Below are positions 27,758 through 38,886 of a DNA stretch of 59,406 bases, piece by piece. The notes below the pieces were generated by a model. It had not been told where the DNA came from. It saw nothing but the letters and a program-made list of their open reading frames with translations, and did no database searches. The DNA lies in the NCBI RefSeq assembly GCF_014359905.1, contig NZ_JACIYP010000022.1, forward strand, positions 1 through 59,406. Reading direction: 5' to 3'. Origin of the DNA: Hoeflea sp. (lineage in GTDB: Bacteria; Pseudomonadota; Alphaproteobacteria; Rhizobiales; Rhizobiaceae). Position 1 is the stretch's first letter; every line of letters starts with the position of its first letter. A program made the position numbers and the translations under genes.

Positions 27758-27860
27758 GGGTGGGAGGCTGGCACGGTGACCCGTGCCTAGCTCGTTAGGG
27801 CTGCTTCCTTCCGGACCTGACCCGGTTGGCGAGTGGCTCGTCCACCACCAACCTCCCGAC
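27758..27860 (-). ncRNA. ffs: Small bacterial signal recognition particle RNA (4.5S)
   Basis: The minus strand contains the conserved SRP apical hairpin GGTCCGGAAGGAAGCAGCC with the GGAA tetraloop. The outer ends pair over ten bases (GGGAGGTTGG with CCAGCCTCCC, allowing G-U), giving a hairpin of about 100 nt followed by TTTCTTTC. It is transcribed toward dnaX, 109 bases away, which is a common location in rhizobia. Ends are estimated to within a few bases. Confidence 0.93.
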
Positions 27861-27951
27861 TGCACATATCGTCAATCGGACCGGCAAAAGCAAGCCAAGG
27901 CCGAAAAAAACTGCTAGAGTTGCGCTCCAACCCCGATTAGTGGTCCTGCCC

Positions 27952-28356
27952 ATGTCCAACTTTGTTCTTGATCCGCGTCTTGAGCGCGATTCCACGCTGC
28001 TGATGAAACTGGGCCTGTGCCAGCTCCGGCTGATCGAGGACAGCCGCTGGCCCTGGGTGGTTCTGGTGCCGCAGAGGAGCGGCATTTCGGAAATTTTCGA
28101 CATGACCCCGCTTGACCAGACCATGCTGACCTTCGAGACCGCCATCGCCGCCAAGGCGCTCAAGCAGGCGACAGGATGCCTGAAAACAAATATCGGCGCG
28201 CTTGGCAATCAGGTGCGCCAGTTCCATCTTCACATAATCGCGCGCAATGAAGGCGACCCGGCCTGGCCGGGACCCGTCTGGGGCCATGGCCAGGCCAGTC
28301 CCTGGAACAGGGACGCCCGCACCGAATTTACCGAAAGACTTCTCGAGGCCCTCTGA
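27952..28356 (+). CDS. HIT domain protein
   Basis: The 134-residue product belongs to the histidine-triad nucleotide-binding superfamily. The motif reads RQFHLHIIAR, so the first His of the classical HxHxHxx pattern is Gln, as in a common bacterial subgroup with QLHVHVI. The region WPWVVLVPQRSGISEIFD near residue 33 is typical of this subgroup. These proteins hydrolyse small nucleotide conjugates, but the substrate is unknown. It ends three bases before nudC and is probably co-transcribed with it, which suggests shared nucleotide housekeeping. Confidence 0.88.
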   Translation: MSNFVLDPRLERDSTLLMKLGLCQLRLIEDSRWPWVVLVPQRSGISEIFDMTPLDQTMLTFETAIAAKALKQATGCLKTNIGALGNQVRQFHLHIIARNEGDPAWPGPVWGHGQASPWNRDARTEFTERLLEAL

Positions 28357-28359
28357 TCC

Positions 28360-29340
28360 ATGACTTTTTCCCTGTTTGACCATGACGCCCCTCATGGCGA
28401 AGCCAGCCGTCTTGTCGCCTTTTCGTCCAACCGCCTCGATCGCCGCTCCGAACATCGGAAGGAGAGCGAACTGGGCGAGGCGCTCAACGATCCGGCGACG
28501 CGCTATTTCGCCATCACCCAGGGCCGGCTGGCGATGCGCATCAACGGAAGCGCCCCGGAAGGATTGCTGGCAGCCGATGAGGTCGCCGCGATGCAGCCGC
28601 ATCATGAAGACGCGGTGCTGATCGGCTGGGACGCGACCGATGCGCCCCGCATCGCCATTCCCGTGCGGATGGCCCCCGACGATCTGCCTGAACCGTTCAA
28701 GGCCATCGACACCCGTTCCGTGTATCGTCAGGCGCTGATGGACGAGGAAACGCTCGGCGCCTATGCGCTGGGCGCCAGCCTGGTTTCCTGGGCGCTGGCC
28801 AACCGGTTTTGCGGCGCCTGCGGCGGTCCGATGACACCCCAATCGGGCGGCTACCGGCGGCGGTGCGGCGCATGCGACCATGTTGTCTTCCCGCGCACCG
28901 ACCCCGTCGCCATCATGCTGACCATTGACGAGACGGGCGACCGCTGCCTTCTGGGCCGCAGTCCGCATTTCCCGCCCGGCATGTATTCCTGCCTGGCAGG
29001 CTTCATCGAGCCGGGCGAAACCATGGAGGATGCGGTGCGGCGCGAGACGCTCGAGGAATCCGGCATCACCGTGGGGCGTGTGCGCTATCATGCCAGCCAG
29101 CCCTGGCCGATGCCGCATTCATTGATGATCGGCGTCTATGCGGAAGCCAAAAGCCTGGACATCGTTCCGGACACGGCCGAACTCGAGGATTGCCGCTGGT
29201 TCGACCGCAGCGAGACCGAGGCGATGCTGGCCAACGCACTGGGCGAGGACAAGGCCTCGGCGCCTCCCCCCGGCGCCATCGCGCACCGGCTGATGCGCGA
29301 CTGGCTGGACTGGGGACTGCAGAATTCCCGGGAAAGCTGA
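28360..29340 (+). CDS. nudC: NADH pyrophosphatase NudC
   Basis: The 326-residue product hydrolyses NAD(H) to NMN(H) and AMP and can remove NAD caps from RNA. It has the expected order: an N-terminal domain, a four-cysteine zinc ribbon (CGACGG and CGACDH, near residues 150-170), the Nudix box (GFIEPGETMEDAVRRETLEE) and the NudC-specific SQPWPMPHSLM. It directly follows the HIT gene and converges with pheA, with only six bases between the stops. Confidence 0.95.
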   Translation: MTFSLFDHDAPHGEASRLVAFSSNRLDRRSEHRKESELGEALNDPATRYFAITQGRLAMRINGSAPEGLLAADEVAAMQPHHEDAVLIGWDATDAPRIAIPVRMAPDDLPEPFKAIDTRSVYRQALMDEETLGAYALGASLVSWALANRFCGACGGPMTPQSGGYRRRCGACDHVVFPRTDPVAIMLTIDETGDRCLLGRSPHFPPGMYSCLAGFIEPGETMEDAVRRETLEESGITVGRVRYHASQPWPMPHSLMIGVYAEAKSLDIVPDTAELEDCRWFDRSETEAMLANALGEDKASAPPPGAIAHRLMRDWLDWGLQNSRES

Positions 29341-29346
29341 GAGCCC

Positions 29347-30231
29347 TCAGCCTTCGGCCTCTTCCGCCTGGGAGCCGTTCTGCTCCAGCCTGAACGGATG
29401 GGCCGGATAGACGCCCAGGATCCTGAGTTCCTTGGAAAAGAAGGCTAGCTCGTCCATGGCGCGCGCCACCGGCGCCTCGTCGGGATGGCCCTGAATATCG
29501 GCATAGAACTGGGTGGCGAAGAACCGGCCGCCTATCTGGTAGCTTTCGAGCTTGGTCATGTTGACGCCATTGGTGGCAAAGCCGCCCATGGCCTTGTAGA
29601 GCGCCGCCGGAATGTTGCGCACCCGGAAGACGAATGTGGTCACCACCACCTCGCCGGCCACCGGCCGCGGCGGGATTTTCGCCTCGCGCGACAGCACCAC
29701 GAAGCGGGTGACATTGGTTTCGGTGTCCTCGACGTTCTCCTGGAGGATATTGAGACCATAGAGGTCGGCCGCCAGCCGCGGCGCGAGCGCCGCCATCGTG
29801 CGGTCGTTGCTTTGCGAGACCAGCCGGGCGGCGCCGGCGGTGTCGCCGGCCACGACGGCCTTCCAGCCATTGGCGCGCACCACCTTGCGGCACTGGCCGA
29901 CCGCGTGGACATGGCTGTGCACCGTGCGGATTTCCGAGCGGTCGACGCCGGGCAGCGCCATCAGCTGGAAATGGATCGGCATGAAATATTCGCCGACGAT
30001 GTGCAGCCGCGATTCGGGCAGCAGATGATGGATGTCGGCCACCCGGCCGGCGATGGTGTTCTCGATCGGGATCATCGCCAGATCCGCCTCGCCCTGTTCG
30101 AGCGCGTTGAACGCATCCTCGAAGGAGGCTGAGGGGAGCGGCTCCATGCCGGGGAACATGTCGCGGCAGGCCATGTCGGAATTTGCGCCAAACTCGCCCT
30201 GAAAGGCGATGCGGTTGGTGGAAGCTGTCAT
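29347..30231 (-). CDS. pheA: Prephenate dehydratase
   Basis: The 294-residue product converts prephenate to phenylpyruvate in phenylalanine synthesis. The catalytic PDT domain spans about residues 1-190 with MIPIENTIAGRV, VHSHVHAVGQCR and the TRF motif (ETNVTRFVVL). An ACT domain for feedback by phenylalanine follows (VPAALYKAMGGFATNGVNM-type pattern, TKLESYQIGG). No chorismate mutase domain is fused, as usual in alphaproteobacteria. Tandem ATGs (30234 and 30231) precede the conserved start; the second gives MTASTNRIAF. It lies 28 bases after kdsB on the same strand. Confidence 0.95.
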   Translation of the reverse strand: MTASTNRIAFQGEFGANSDMACRDMFPGMEPLPSASFEDAFNALEQGEADLAMIPIENTIAGRVADIHHLLPESRLHIVGEYFMPIHFQLMALPGVDRSEIRTVHSHVHAVGQCRKVVRANGWKAVVAGDTAGAARLVSQSNDRTMAALAPRLAADLYGLNILQENVEDTETNVTRFVVLSREAKIPPRPVAGEVVVTTFVFRVRNIPAALYKAMGGFATNGVNMTKLESYQIGGRFFATQFYADIQGHPDEAPVARAMDELAFFSKELRILGVYPAHPFRLEQNGSQAEEAEG

Positions 30232-30259
30232 CATGAATGTCCGTGTTGAAGAGGCGCGT

Positions 30260-31006
30260 CTAGGTCGACGCGAGGATCTGGCGGGCGCGCTCCAGATCGG
30301 CGGGAGTATCGACACCGAGGGGAACCGAGTCAACGATGGCGACATCGATGCGCATGCCGTTCTCCAGCGCGCGGAGTTGTTCGAGCGATTCACGCTTCTC
30401 CAGCATCGACGGCTGAAGCGCGACGAAGCGCTCGAGCGCCGGGCGACGCCATGCATAAAGTCCGATGTGATGATACAGAGGCCCCTCGCCATAGGGCGCG
30501 GTGGCGCGGGTGAAGTAGAGCGCGCGCAACATCCGGTCGCCGATCGGCGTGCCGACAACCTTGACGATGCCCGGATTGGTCTTTTCAGCCTCGTCGGCAA
30601 TCTCGACGGCCAGCGTGGCAAGGTCGGCTGGCGACTTCATGAGCGGCAGCGCCGACCGGCGGATGGTCTCGGGCTCGATCGCCGGAATGTCGCCCTGGAC
30701 ATTGAGGATGATCTGCGCCCGTGCATGGGGATCCATCTTCTGGGCGGCTTCAAATACCCGGTCCGATCCGGACTGATGATCATCGCGGGTCATGACCGCT
30801 TCAAAGCCTGCAGCTTCGACGGCCATTGCGATCTCGCGCGAGTCCGTGGCCACCACGACGCGGCCGATACCGGCAAGCATCGCCTGGCGCGCCACCCTGA
30901 CCACCATCGGGACGCCGCAGATGTCGGCGAGCGGCTTTCCCGGCAGCCTCGTGGAGGCCATCCGGGCGGGAATGATGACGAGCGTCTGCTCTTGAGATTC
31001 TGTCAT
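30260..31006 (-). CDS. kdsB: 3-deoxy-manno-octulosonate cytidylyltransferase
   Basis: The 248-residue product activates KDO to CMP-KDO for lipopolysaccharide inner core synthesis. It contains the nucleotidyltransferase start [16 protein letters not shown] near residue 11, [28 protein letters not shown] and the KDO-binding segment [10 protein letters not shown]. This places the source among LPS-bearing Gram-negatives. It is 28 bases upstream of pheA and divergent from the cytochrome c gene, with 172 bases between them, as in other rhizobia. Confidence 0.95.
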   Translation of the reverse strand: MTESQEQTLVIIPARMASTRLPGKPLADICGVPMVVRVARQAMLAGIGRVVVATDSREIAMAVEAAGFEAVMTRDDHQSGSDRVFEAAQKMDPHARAQIILNVQGDIPAIEPETIRRSALPLMKSPADLATLAVEIADEAEKTNPGIVKVVGTPIGDRMLRALYFTRATAPYGEGPLYHHIGLYAWRRPALERFVALQPSMLEKRESLEQLRALENGMRIDVAIVDSVPLGVDTPADLERARQILAST

Positions 31007-31178
31007 CCTGGTTCATATCCTCGTTTGTTCGGCGCGCATAAAACTCTGACTCGCAGCCGCGGCCACAAACAGTGTTGCAACGGACCTGCAAAAGACATAG
31101 GTTCCGCGCGATTTCAAGACTGGTTCGGATAATGCGGGAAACCGGGCGGGACGCCGAACTGAAACGGAGCGAGGGAAC

Positions 31179-31835
31179 ATGGACTCTTCATATCTCAACT
31201 CGGCGGCAGGCGCCTTTTTGGGCATCCTGTTTGTTGTGATGACCCTTTCGATTGTTTCGGACGGCATCTATCACGCGCCGGTACCCGAAACCCAGGGCTT
31301 CATGATCGAAGTGGCCGATGGCACCACCGAGACAGCCCAACCAGCCGAGGAGGCAGGACCTGCCGAGATCGCGCCGCTGCTCGCAAGCGCCGATCCGGTC
31401 AGCGGCGAGAGTCAATTCAAGAAATGCGCCGCCTGCCACACCAATGACGCAGCCAACGCCAACAAGGTTGGACCGGGCCTGTGGAACATTGTGAACCGCC
31501 CGGTCGCCACGCATGAGGGCTTCAATTACTCGGCCGCCATGACCGAGTTCTCGCAGGGCGGAACCGTCGTCTGGGATTACCAGCACCTCAGCGACTTCAT
31601 CGAGGCTCCGAAGAATCATATCCCGGGCACCGCGATGGGCTTCGCAGGCATTAAGAAAGTCGAAGACCGCGCCGATCTCCTTGCCTATCTGCGCACCTTG
31701 GGGGACACGCCTGCGCCGTTGCCCGAAGCAACCGACGCATCGGCCGAGGAAGCTGCTCCTGCGGAAGCGGCCGCTCCCGCCGTTGCTGCCGAGCCTGCAG
31801 CAGAGCCGGCTGCAACGCCGGCTCCGACCGAATAG
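31179..31835 (+). CDS. Membrane-anchored cytochrome c (CycM-like)
   Basis: The 218-residue product has an uncleaved N-terminal anchor (about residues 6-28, FLGILFVVMTLSIVSDGIY). One class I cytochrome c domain follows with haem motif CAACH near residue 85 and axial methionine in PGTAMGFAG. The tail is long and Ala/Pro/Glu-rich (after about residue 180). Proteins like this shuttle electrons between the bc1 complex and terminal oxidases at the inner membrane. The start has GAGGGA just upstream. It is a monocistronic unit ending at a strong terminator. Confidence 0.92.
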   Translation: MDSSYLNSAAGAFLGILFVVMTLSIVSDGIYHAPVPETQGFMIEVADGTTETAQPAEEAGPAEIAPLLASADPVSGESQFKKCAACHTNDAANANKVGPGLWNIVNRPVATHEGFNYSAAMTEFSQGGTVVWDYQHLSDFIEAPKNHIPGTAMGFAGIKKVEDRADLLAYLRTLGDTPAPLPEATDASAEEAAPAEAAAPAVAAEPAAEPAATPAPTE

Positions 31836-31857
31836 GTCCCCAGCTGAAATGCAACTG

Positions 31858-31885
31858 AAAGCCGGGCCTGATGCCCGGCTTTTTT
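31858..31885 (+). terminator. Rho-independent terminator of the cytochrome c gene
   Basis: AAAGCCGGGC pairs perfectly with GCCCGGCTTT around CTGAT, and the T-run continues. It lies 22 bases past the stop codon. Confidence 0.9.
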
Positions 31886-31981
31886 GTGGCTGTTGCACGG
31901 TTTTTTTGATCCGGCCCTGCAAGTGCCGCAGAAGTGGCCTATTCTCTTCCGAATGAAATTACCTCAGGAGGACCTGTCGCC

Positions 31982-33808
31982 ATGATCATCCGCGTTGCCC
32001 CTTTCCTGCTTGCGCTGGCCGCACTGGCCATCTTCGCCCCGGCATCCCTGGCGCAGGACGCTGGCTGGCGGCACGCGGTCTCGATGATCGGCGAACCCAA
32101 ATATCCGCAAGGGTTCGAGCATTTCGACTATGTGAACCCGGATGCGCCGAAGGGCGGCACACTGCGACTCTCGGAAGAAGGCACCTTCGACAGTCTCAAC
32201 CCGATCCTGGCCAAGGGCGAATTGGCGGCGGGCCTCAACCTCGTCTTCGACACGCTGATGAAGTCCTCGGAAGACGAGGTCTCGGCGACCTACGGCCTGC
32301 TTGCCGAAAGCATGACCTTTCCCGAGGACATTTCGAAAGTGACATTCAGGCTGCGGGCGGACGCCAGATGGGCGGATGGCGAGCCGGTGACGCCGGAGGA
32401 CGTGGTGTTCAGCTTCACCAGGGCCAAGGAGCTCAACCCGCTGCAGGCGAATTATTACGCCCATGTCACCTCCGCAGAGAAGACCGGGGATCGCGAAGTG
32501 ACGTTCCTGTTCGACGAGACCAACAACCGCGAACTGCCGCACATCCTCGGCCAGATCCTGGTCCTTCCCAAGCATTGGTGGGAGGGAGAGGACAAGAACG
32601 GCGCCACCAGGGATATCGCCCGCACGACCCTGGAACCGGTGATGGGATCGGGTCCCTACCGGATCGCCTCGGTTACCGCCGGGTCGACGCTGCGCTATGA
32701 ACTGCGCGACGACTATTGGGGCAAGGACATCAACGTCAATGCAGGGCAGCACAATTTCGGCGCCATCGAATATGTCTACTTCACCGACCGCAATGTCGAG
32801 TTCGAGGCTTTCCGCGCCGGGAGGATCGACTATTACCAGGACAATTCAGCCAGCCACTGGGCCACGGCCTATGATTTTCCGGCAATCGCGACCGGAGAGG
32901 TCGTCCGCGAGGAGATCGAGAACCCGCTCCGCGCCGTCGGCATCATGCAGGCGCTGGTGCCCAACATGCGCCGTGAGAAATTCCAGGATGTCCGCGTCCG
33001 CAGGGCGCTCAACTTCGCCTTCGATTTCGAGGGCCTGAACAAGACCCTGGCGCATAACATGCTGACGCGCGTCGACAGCTATTTCTGGGGCACGGAGCTT
33101 GCCTCTTCCGGCCTGCCCGAAGGCCGGGAACTGGAAATCCTCGAAGCCATGAAGGACAAGGTCCCGCCGGAGGTTTTCACCACCCCCTTCACCAATCCGG
33201 TGGGCGGCGAAGCCCAGGCCCGCACCAACCTGAGGCAGGCGCTCACGCTTTTCCGGGAAGCCGGTTATGAACTGAAGGACCGAAAGCTGGTCAACAGCCG
33301 AACCGGAGAACAGTTCTCGATCGAGATCCTGCTGGGAAGCGCCTCTCTCGAGCGATCCGTGCTTCCCTATATCAGCAGCCTCAAGGACCTCGGCATCGAT
33401 GCGCGGATCCGGACCGTTGACGGCTCGCAATACACAAACCGGGTCAGAAGCTTCAACTACGACATGATCTGGAATGTCTGGGCGCAGACGCTCAATCCGG
33501 GCAACGAACAGGCGGGCTACTGGGGGTCGAGTTCGGTGGATCGCGAAGGATCGCGAAATTTCGCAGGCATCTCCGATCCGGCGATCGACGAGTTGATCCG
33601 GATGGTGATCTTCGCGACGGATCGCAAGGAACAGGTGGCCGCGGTCAAGGCGCTCGACCGGGTGCTTCTCGCCCACCATTACGTGATCCCGCTGTTTTAC
33701 AGCAAGGCCGTGAAGGTGGCCTATCGCAAGACGCTCGCTCATCCCGAAGAGCTTCCCTATTACGGGATCGGGTTCCCCGAGGTGTGGTGGATGGAAGAGG
33801 GACAGTGA
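31982..33808 (+). CDS. yejA: Oligopeptide/microcin C-type ABC transporter, substrate-binding protein
   Basis: The 608-residue product is a family 5 extracellular solute-binding protein. It has a signal peptide (residues 1-24, cleavage after SLA). The YejA-specific pattern FEHFDYVNPDAPKGGTLRL is near residue 40, with SFTRAKELNPLQANYYAHV and the late segment PYYGIGFPEVWW. YejA delivers peptides, and microcin C in E. coli, to YejBEF. ATG at 31982 has AGGAGG at good spacing; 16 earlier codons in frame lack one. The rest of the transporter follows 158 bases downstream. Confidence 0.93.
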   Translation: MIIRVAPFLLALAALAIFAPASLAQDAGWRHAVSMIGEPKYPQGFEHFDYVNPDAPKGGTLRLSEEGTFDSLNPILAKGELAAGLNLVFDTLMKSSEDEVSATYGLLAESMTFPEDISKVTFRLRADARWADGEPVTPEDVVFSFTRAKELNPLQANYYAHVTSAEKTGDREVTFLFDETNNRELPHILGQILVLPKHWWEGEDKNGATRDIARTTLEPVMGSGPYRIASVTAGSTLRYELRDDYWGKDINVNAGQHNFGAIEYVYFTDRNVEFEAFRAGRIDYYQDNSASHWATAYDFPAIATGEVVREEIENPLRAVGIMQALVPNMRREKFQDVRVRRALNFAFDFEGLNKTLAHNMLTRVDSYFWGTELASSGLPEGRELEILEAMKDKVPPEVFTTPFTNPVGGEAQARTNLRQALTLFREAGYELKDRKLVNSRTGEQFSIEILLGSASLERSVLPYISSLKDLGIDARIRTVDGSQYTNRVRSFNYDMIWNVWAQTLNPGNEQAGYWGSSSVDREGSRNFAGISDPAIDELIRMVIFATDRKEQVAAVKALDRVLLAHHYVIPLFYSKAVKVAYRKTLAHPEELPYYGIGFPEVWWMEEGQ

Positions 33809-33966
33809 GGCGCTTTGGCCTTGCACCGCCTGAGACATTCGATTCTGTATGACATTGAGACGAATCAGCCGCAGACCGCGATTTCCGGCTTGAAGGACGC
33901 GAGATTGACGACACCACAGCAGATCAGGGGCGACAATAGGGCCATGTCCGGGGGGACCCGCGTCTG

Positions 33967-35067
33967 ATGGGCAGCTATATTCTCCGCCGTCTGCTTTTGA
34001 TGATTCCGACCGTCATCGGCATCATGGCGATCTCGTTTGCGGTGATCCAGTTCGCGCCGGGCGGGCCGGTCGAGCAGGTGATCGCCGAACTGACCGGGCA
34101 AGGCGATTCGGCCATCGACCGGATTGCCGGGGGCGGCGACACCTTTGGCACCGAGCAGGACTTCGGCGATTCGGCCTCGTCGACCTACCGCGGCGCGCAG
34201 GGGCTCGATCCGGAATTCATCAAGAAGCTCGAGGCACAGTTCGGCTTCGACAAGCCGCCGCTCGAGCGGTTCCTGGCCATGATGTGGGACTATATCCGCT
34301 TCGACTTCGGCGAGAGCTATTTCCGCAGCGTCTCCGTCCTCGACCTGATCATCGAGAAGCTGCCGGTGTCGATTTCGCTCGGCGTCTGGATCCTGCTCCT
34401 GTCCTACATCATCTCGATCCCGCTCGGCATCAAGAAGGCGGTGTCCGACGGCTCCCGCTTCGATGTCTGGACCTCCGGCCTGATTATCGTCGCCTACGCG
34501 GTGCCCGGCTTTCTGGTCGGCATCCTGCTGATCGTGCTGTTTGCCGGCGGATCGTTCCTGGACTGGTTTCCGCTGCGCGGCCTGACGTCGGACAATTTTG
34601 CCGAGCTCAGCCTGTTCGGCAAGATCGTCGACTATTTCTGGCATCTGGCGCTGCCCCTGATCGCGCTGTCGCTGTCGGCCTTTGCCACCACGACATTGCT
34701 CACCAAGAACTCGTTCATCGACGAGATCCGCAAGCAATATGTCACCACGGCGCGGGCCAAGGGGCTGACCGAGAGCCAGGTGCTCTACCGGCATGTGTTC
34801 CGCAATGCGATGCTGATCATCATCGCCGGCTTTCCCGGCGCGTTCATCACCGCCTTCTTCTCCGGCTCGCTGCTGATCGAAACCATCTTCTCGCTCGACG
34901 GGCTTGGCCGTCTCGGCTTCGAATCGGTGATCCGGCGCGATTATCCGGTGGTGTTTGCCACGCTGTTCATCTTCTCGCTGATGGGGCTGGTGGTGGGGCT
35001 TATTTCAGACCTGGTCTACACCTGGGTCGATCCACGCATCGACTTCGAAAAGCGGGACGTCGGATGA
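33967..35067 (+). CDS. yejB: ABC transporter permease YejB
   Basis: The 366-residue product is a DppB/OppB-type permease. It has an N-terminal span (RRLLLMIPTVIGIMAISFAV), a periplasmic segment of about 120 residues, five further helices and the EAA-type loop for ATPase contact (YVTTARAKGLTESQVLYRHV). The long periplasmic insert separates YejB from ordinary OppB. The gene overlaps yejE by four bases (ATGA), so their synthesis is coupled. Confidence 0.95.
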   Translation: MGSYILRRLLLMIPTVIGIMAISFAVIQFAPGGPVEQVIAELTGQGDSAIDRIAGGGDTFGTEQDFGDSASSTYRGAQGLDPEFIKKLEAQFGFDKPPLERFLAMMWDYIRFDFGESYFRSVSVLDLIIEKLPVSISLGVWILLLSYIISIPLGIKKAVSDGSRFDVWTSGLIIVAYAVPGFLVGILLIVLFAGGSFLDWFPLRGLTSDNFAELSLFGKIVDYFWHLALPLIALSLSAFATTTLLTKNSFIDEIRKQYVTTARAKGLTESQVLYRHVFRNAMLIIIAGFPGAFITAFFSGSLLIETIFSLDGLGRLGFESVIRRDYPVVFATLFIFSLMGLVVGLISDLVYTWVDPRIDFEKRDVG

Positions 35068-36211
35068 ACGCGCCCGCTTCCAGCAACTCCCAGTCCTTTG
35101 ACGCCAGGGGCCGGCCGAAAGGCTGGCTGTCGCCCACCAACAGGCGCCGATGGGCCAATTTCAAGGCCAACCGGCGCGGCTACTGGTCGCTGTGGCTGTT
35201 CCTGTTCCTGTTCATCGCCAGCCTGCTGGCCGAGTTCATCGCCAATGACCGCCCGATCCTGGCCTCCTACAAGGGCGAAATCCTCTATCCGGTGCTGGTC
35301 GATTATCCGGAGGAGAAATTCGGCGGCTTCCTGGCGCGCACCGATTATCGCGATCCGTTCATCCAGGACGAGATCGAGGCCAATGGCTGGTTGATCTGGC
35401 CGCCGATCCGCTATTCCTACACCACCGCCAATTCCTACATTCCGCATTCGGCGCCGACGGCACCGTTCTGGATGCTCGAGGACGGCGTTGCCTGCTCCGC
35501 CTACCCGCTCAAGGACGCGGATCCGGGCTGCACGCTGGGCAACATGAACTGGCTCGGCACCGACGACCAGGCCCGCGACGTCGCCGCGCGGATGATCTAC
35601 GGCTTTCGCATCTCGGTGCTGTTCGGCCTGATCCTCACCATCTGCTCGGCCTTGATCGGTGTCGCCGCCGGCGCGGTGCAGGGCTATTTCGGCGGCTGGA
35701 CCGATCTGCTGATGCAGCGCTTCATCGAGATCTGGTCCTCGATGCCGGTGCTCTACATCCTCCTGATCATCGCCGCGGTGCTGCCGCCGGGATTCTGGAT
35801 CCTGCTCGGAATCATGCTGCTGTTTTCCTGGGTGTCGTTCGTGGGCATCGTGCGGGCGGAGTTCCTGCGCGCCCGCAATTTCGAATATGTCAACGCCGCG
35901 CGCGCGCTCGGCGTCGGCAACGGCACCATCATGTTCCGGCATCTGCTGCCCAACGCCATGGTGGCGACGCTGACCTTCCTGCCCTTCATCCTGTCGGGCT
36001 CGATCACCACGCTGACCTCGCTCGACTTCCTCGGCTTCGGCCTGCCGCCGGGATCCGCCTCGCTGGGCGAACTGATCGCGCAGGGCAAGCGCAACCTGCA
36101 GGCGCCCTGGCTCGGGCTGACCGCCTTCTTCACCATTTCGATCATGCTGTCGCTGCTGATCTTCATCGGCGAGGCGACGCGCGACGCCTTCGATCCGCGA
36201 AAGACGTTTCG

Positions 36212-36215
<4 letters not shown>
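35064..36215 (+). CDS. yejE: ABC transporter permease YejE
   Basis: The 383-residue product is the DppC/OppC-type partner of YejB. It opens with RRRWANFKANRRGYWSLWLF, the usual cytoplasmic lead-in to the first helix. A large periplasmic segment (about residues 60-170) with the typical LGTDDQARDV motif and five helices follow. The coupling loop reads EYVNAARALGVGNGTIMFRH. It overlaps yejB and yejF by four bases on each side, so all three are translated together. Confidence 0.95.
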
Positions 36216-37879
<1,664 letters not shown>

Positions 37880-37887
37880 GCAGTTTC

Positions 37888-38853
37888 ATGACAGAGAATA
37901 CGGAGAAGGGGCGCATCCTGCTGGCGCTGACCGGCTGGTCGCCGGACGTGTGGCTCGAAGAGCTCGGCAAGATCGCGCCCGAGCGGCCGGTCACGCTCGA
38001 GCCCGACGGCGCGTCGGACCCCAGCATCCATTACGCGGTGGTGTGGAAGCAGCGCCCGGCGCTTTTGGCCAAACTGCCCAATCTCAAGGCGATCTTCTCG
38101 CTGGGCGCCGGCGTCGACCATGTCTTCGGCGACCCGGATCTGCCGCAGGTGCCGATCGTCCGCGTGGTCTCGCCCGACCTCACCACACGGATGAGCGAAT
38201 ATGTCGCCTGGCAGGTGCTCGACCATCACCGGATGGGCCCGCGCTATCGGGCGCAGCAGGCAAGCCGGATCTGGGATGAGGATCGCGGGCAGAGGGCGGC
38301 GGCCGACATCACCGTCGGCATCATGGGGCTGGGCGAACTGGGGCGGGACGCCGCCGCCAAGCTGCGCGGGCTTGGGTTCAAGGTGTCGGGTTGGGCGCGG
38401 ACCGAAAAGCAGCTCGACGGCGTCGCCTGTTACGCGGGCGCCGACGGACTTGGCCCGTTCCTGGCTTCGGGCGATATTTTCGTGGTGCTGCTGCCGCTGA
38501 CGCCGGAGACACGAAACATCCTCGATCGCTCCCTGTTCGCGCGCATGAGCAAGCGCGGCCCGCTGGGCGCGCCGGTGCTGATCAATGCCGGGCGTGGCGG
38601 GCTACAGAACGAAGCTGATATTCTCGCAGCCCTCAATGAGGGACTGCTGTCGGCGGTGACGCTGGATGTCTTCCAGCAGGAGCCGCTCAGCCCGGACAGC
38701 CCGTTCTGGACCCATCCGAAGGTGACCATCACCCCGCATGCGGCAGCCGCCTCGGTGCCGTCCTCGCTGATCAAGCCGATGGTGCAGCAGATGAATGCGC
38801 ATGATCGTGGCGAAAAGCTGATCAACCTGGTGGACCGGAAGGCAGGATATTGA
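37888..38853 (+). CDS. D-2-hydroxyacid dehydrogenase (GhrA-like)
   Basis: The 321-residue product is an NAD(P)-dependent 2-hydroxyacid dehydrogenase of the glyoxylate/hydroxypyruvate reductase A group. It shows the nucleotide motif GIMGLGELGRDAAAKL near residue 145, the catalytic arginine region INAGRGGLQNE and the catalytic histidine segment ITPHAAAAS. A likely substrate is glyoxylate or hydroxypyruvate. Its start lies eight bases after the yejF stop, so it is probably the last gene of the yej operon, although no functional link is evident. Confidence 0.9.
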   Translation: MTENTEKGRILLALTGWSPDVWLEELGKIAPERPVTLEPDGASDPSIHYAVVWKQRPALLAKLPNLKAIFSLGAGVDHVFGDPDLPQVPIVRVVSPDLTTRMSEYVAWQVLDHHRMGPRYRAQQASRIWDEDRGQRAAADITVGIMGLGELGRDAAAKLRGLGFKVSGWARTEKQLDGVACYAGADGLGPFLASGDIFVVLLPLTPETRNILDRSLFARMSKRGPLGAPVLINAGRGGLQNEADILAALNEGLLSAVTLDVFQQEPLSPDSPFWTHPKVTITPHAAAASVPSSLIKPMVQQMNAHDRGEKLINLVDRKAGY

Positions 38854-38886
38854 ACCCAACCGGTCCGGCTGACTGCTAAATCCGGT

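Noticed and set aside
27952..28356. HIT protein as inactive because the first triad His is Gln
   Set aside because: A Gln at the first position occurs in a common bacterial HIT subgroup, and the two catalytically important histidines remain.
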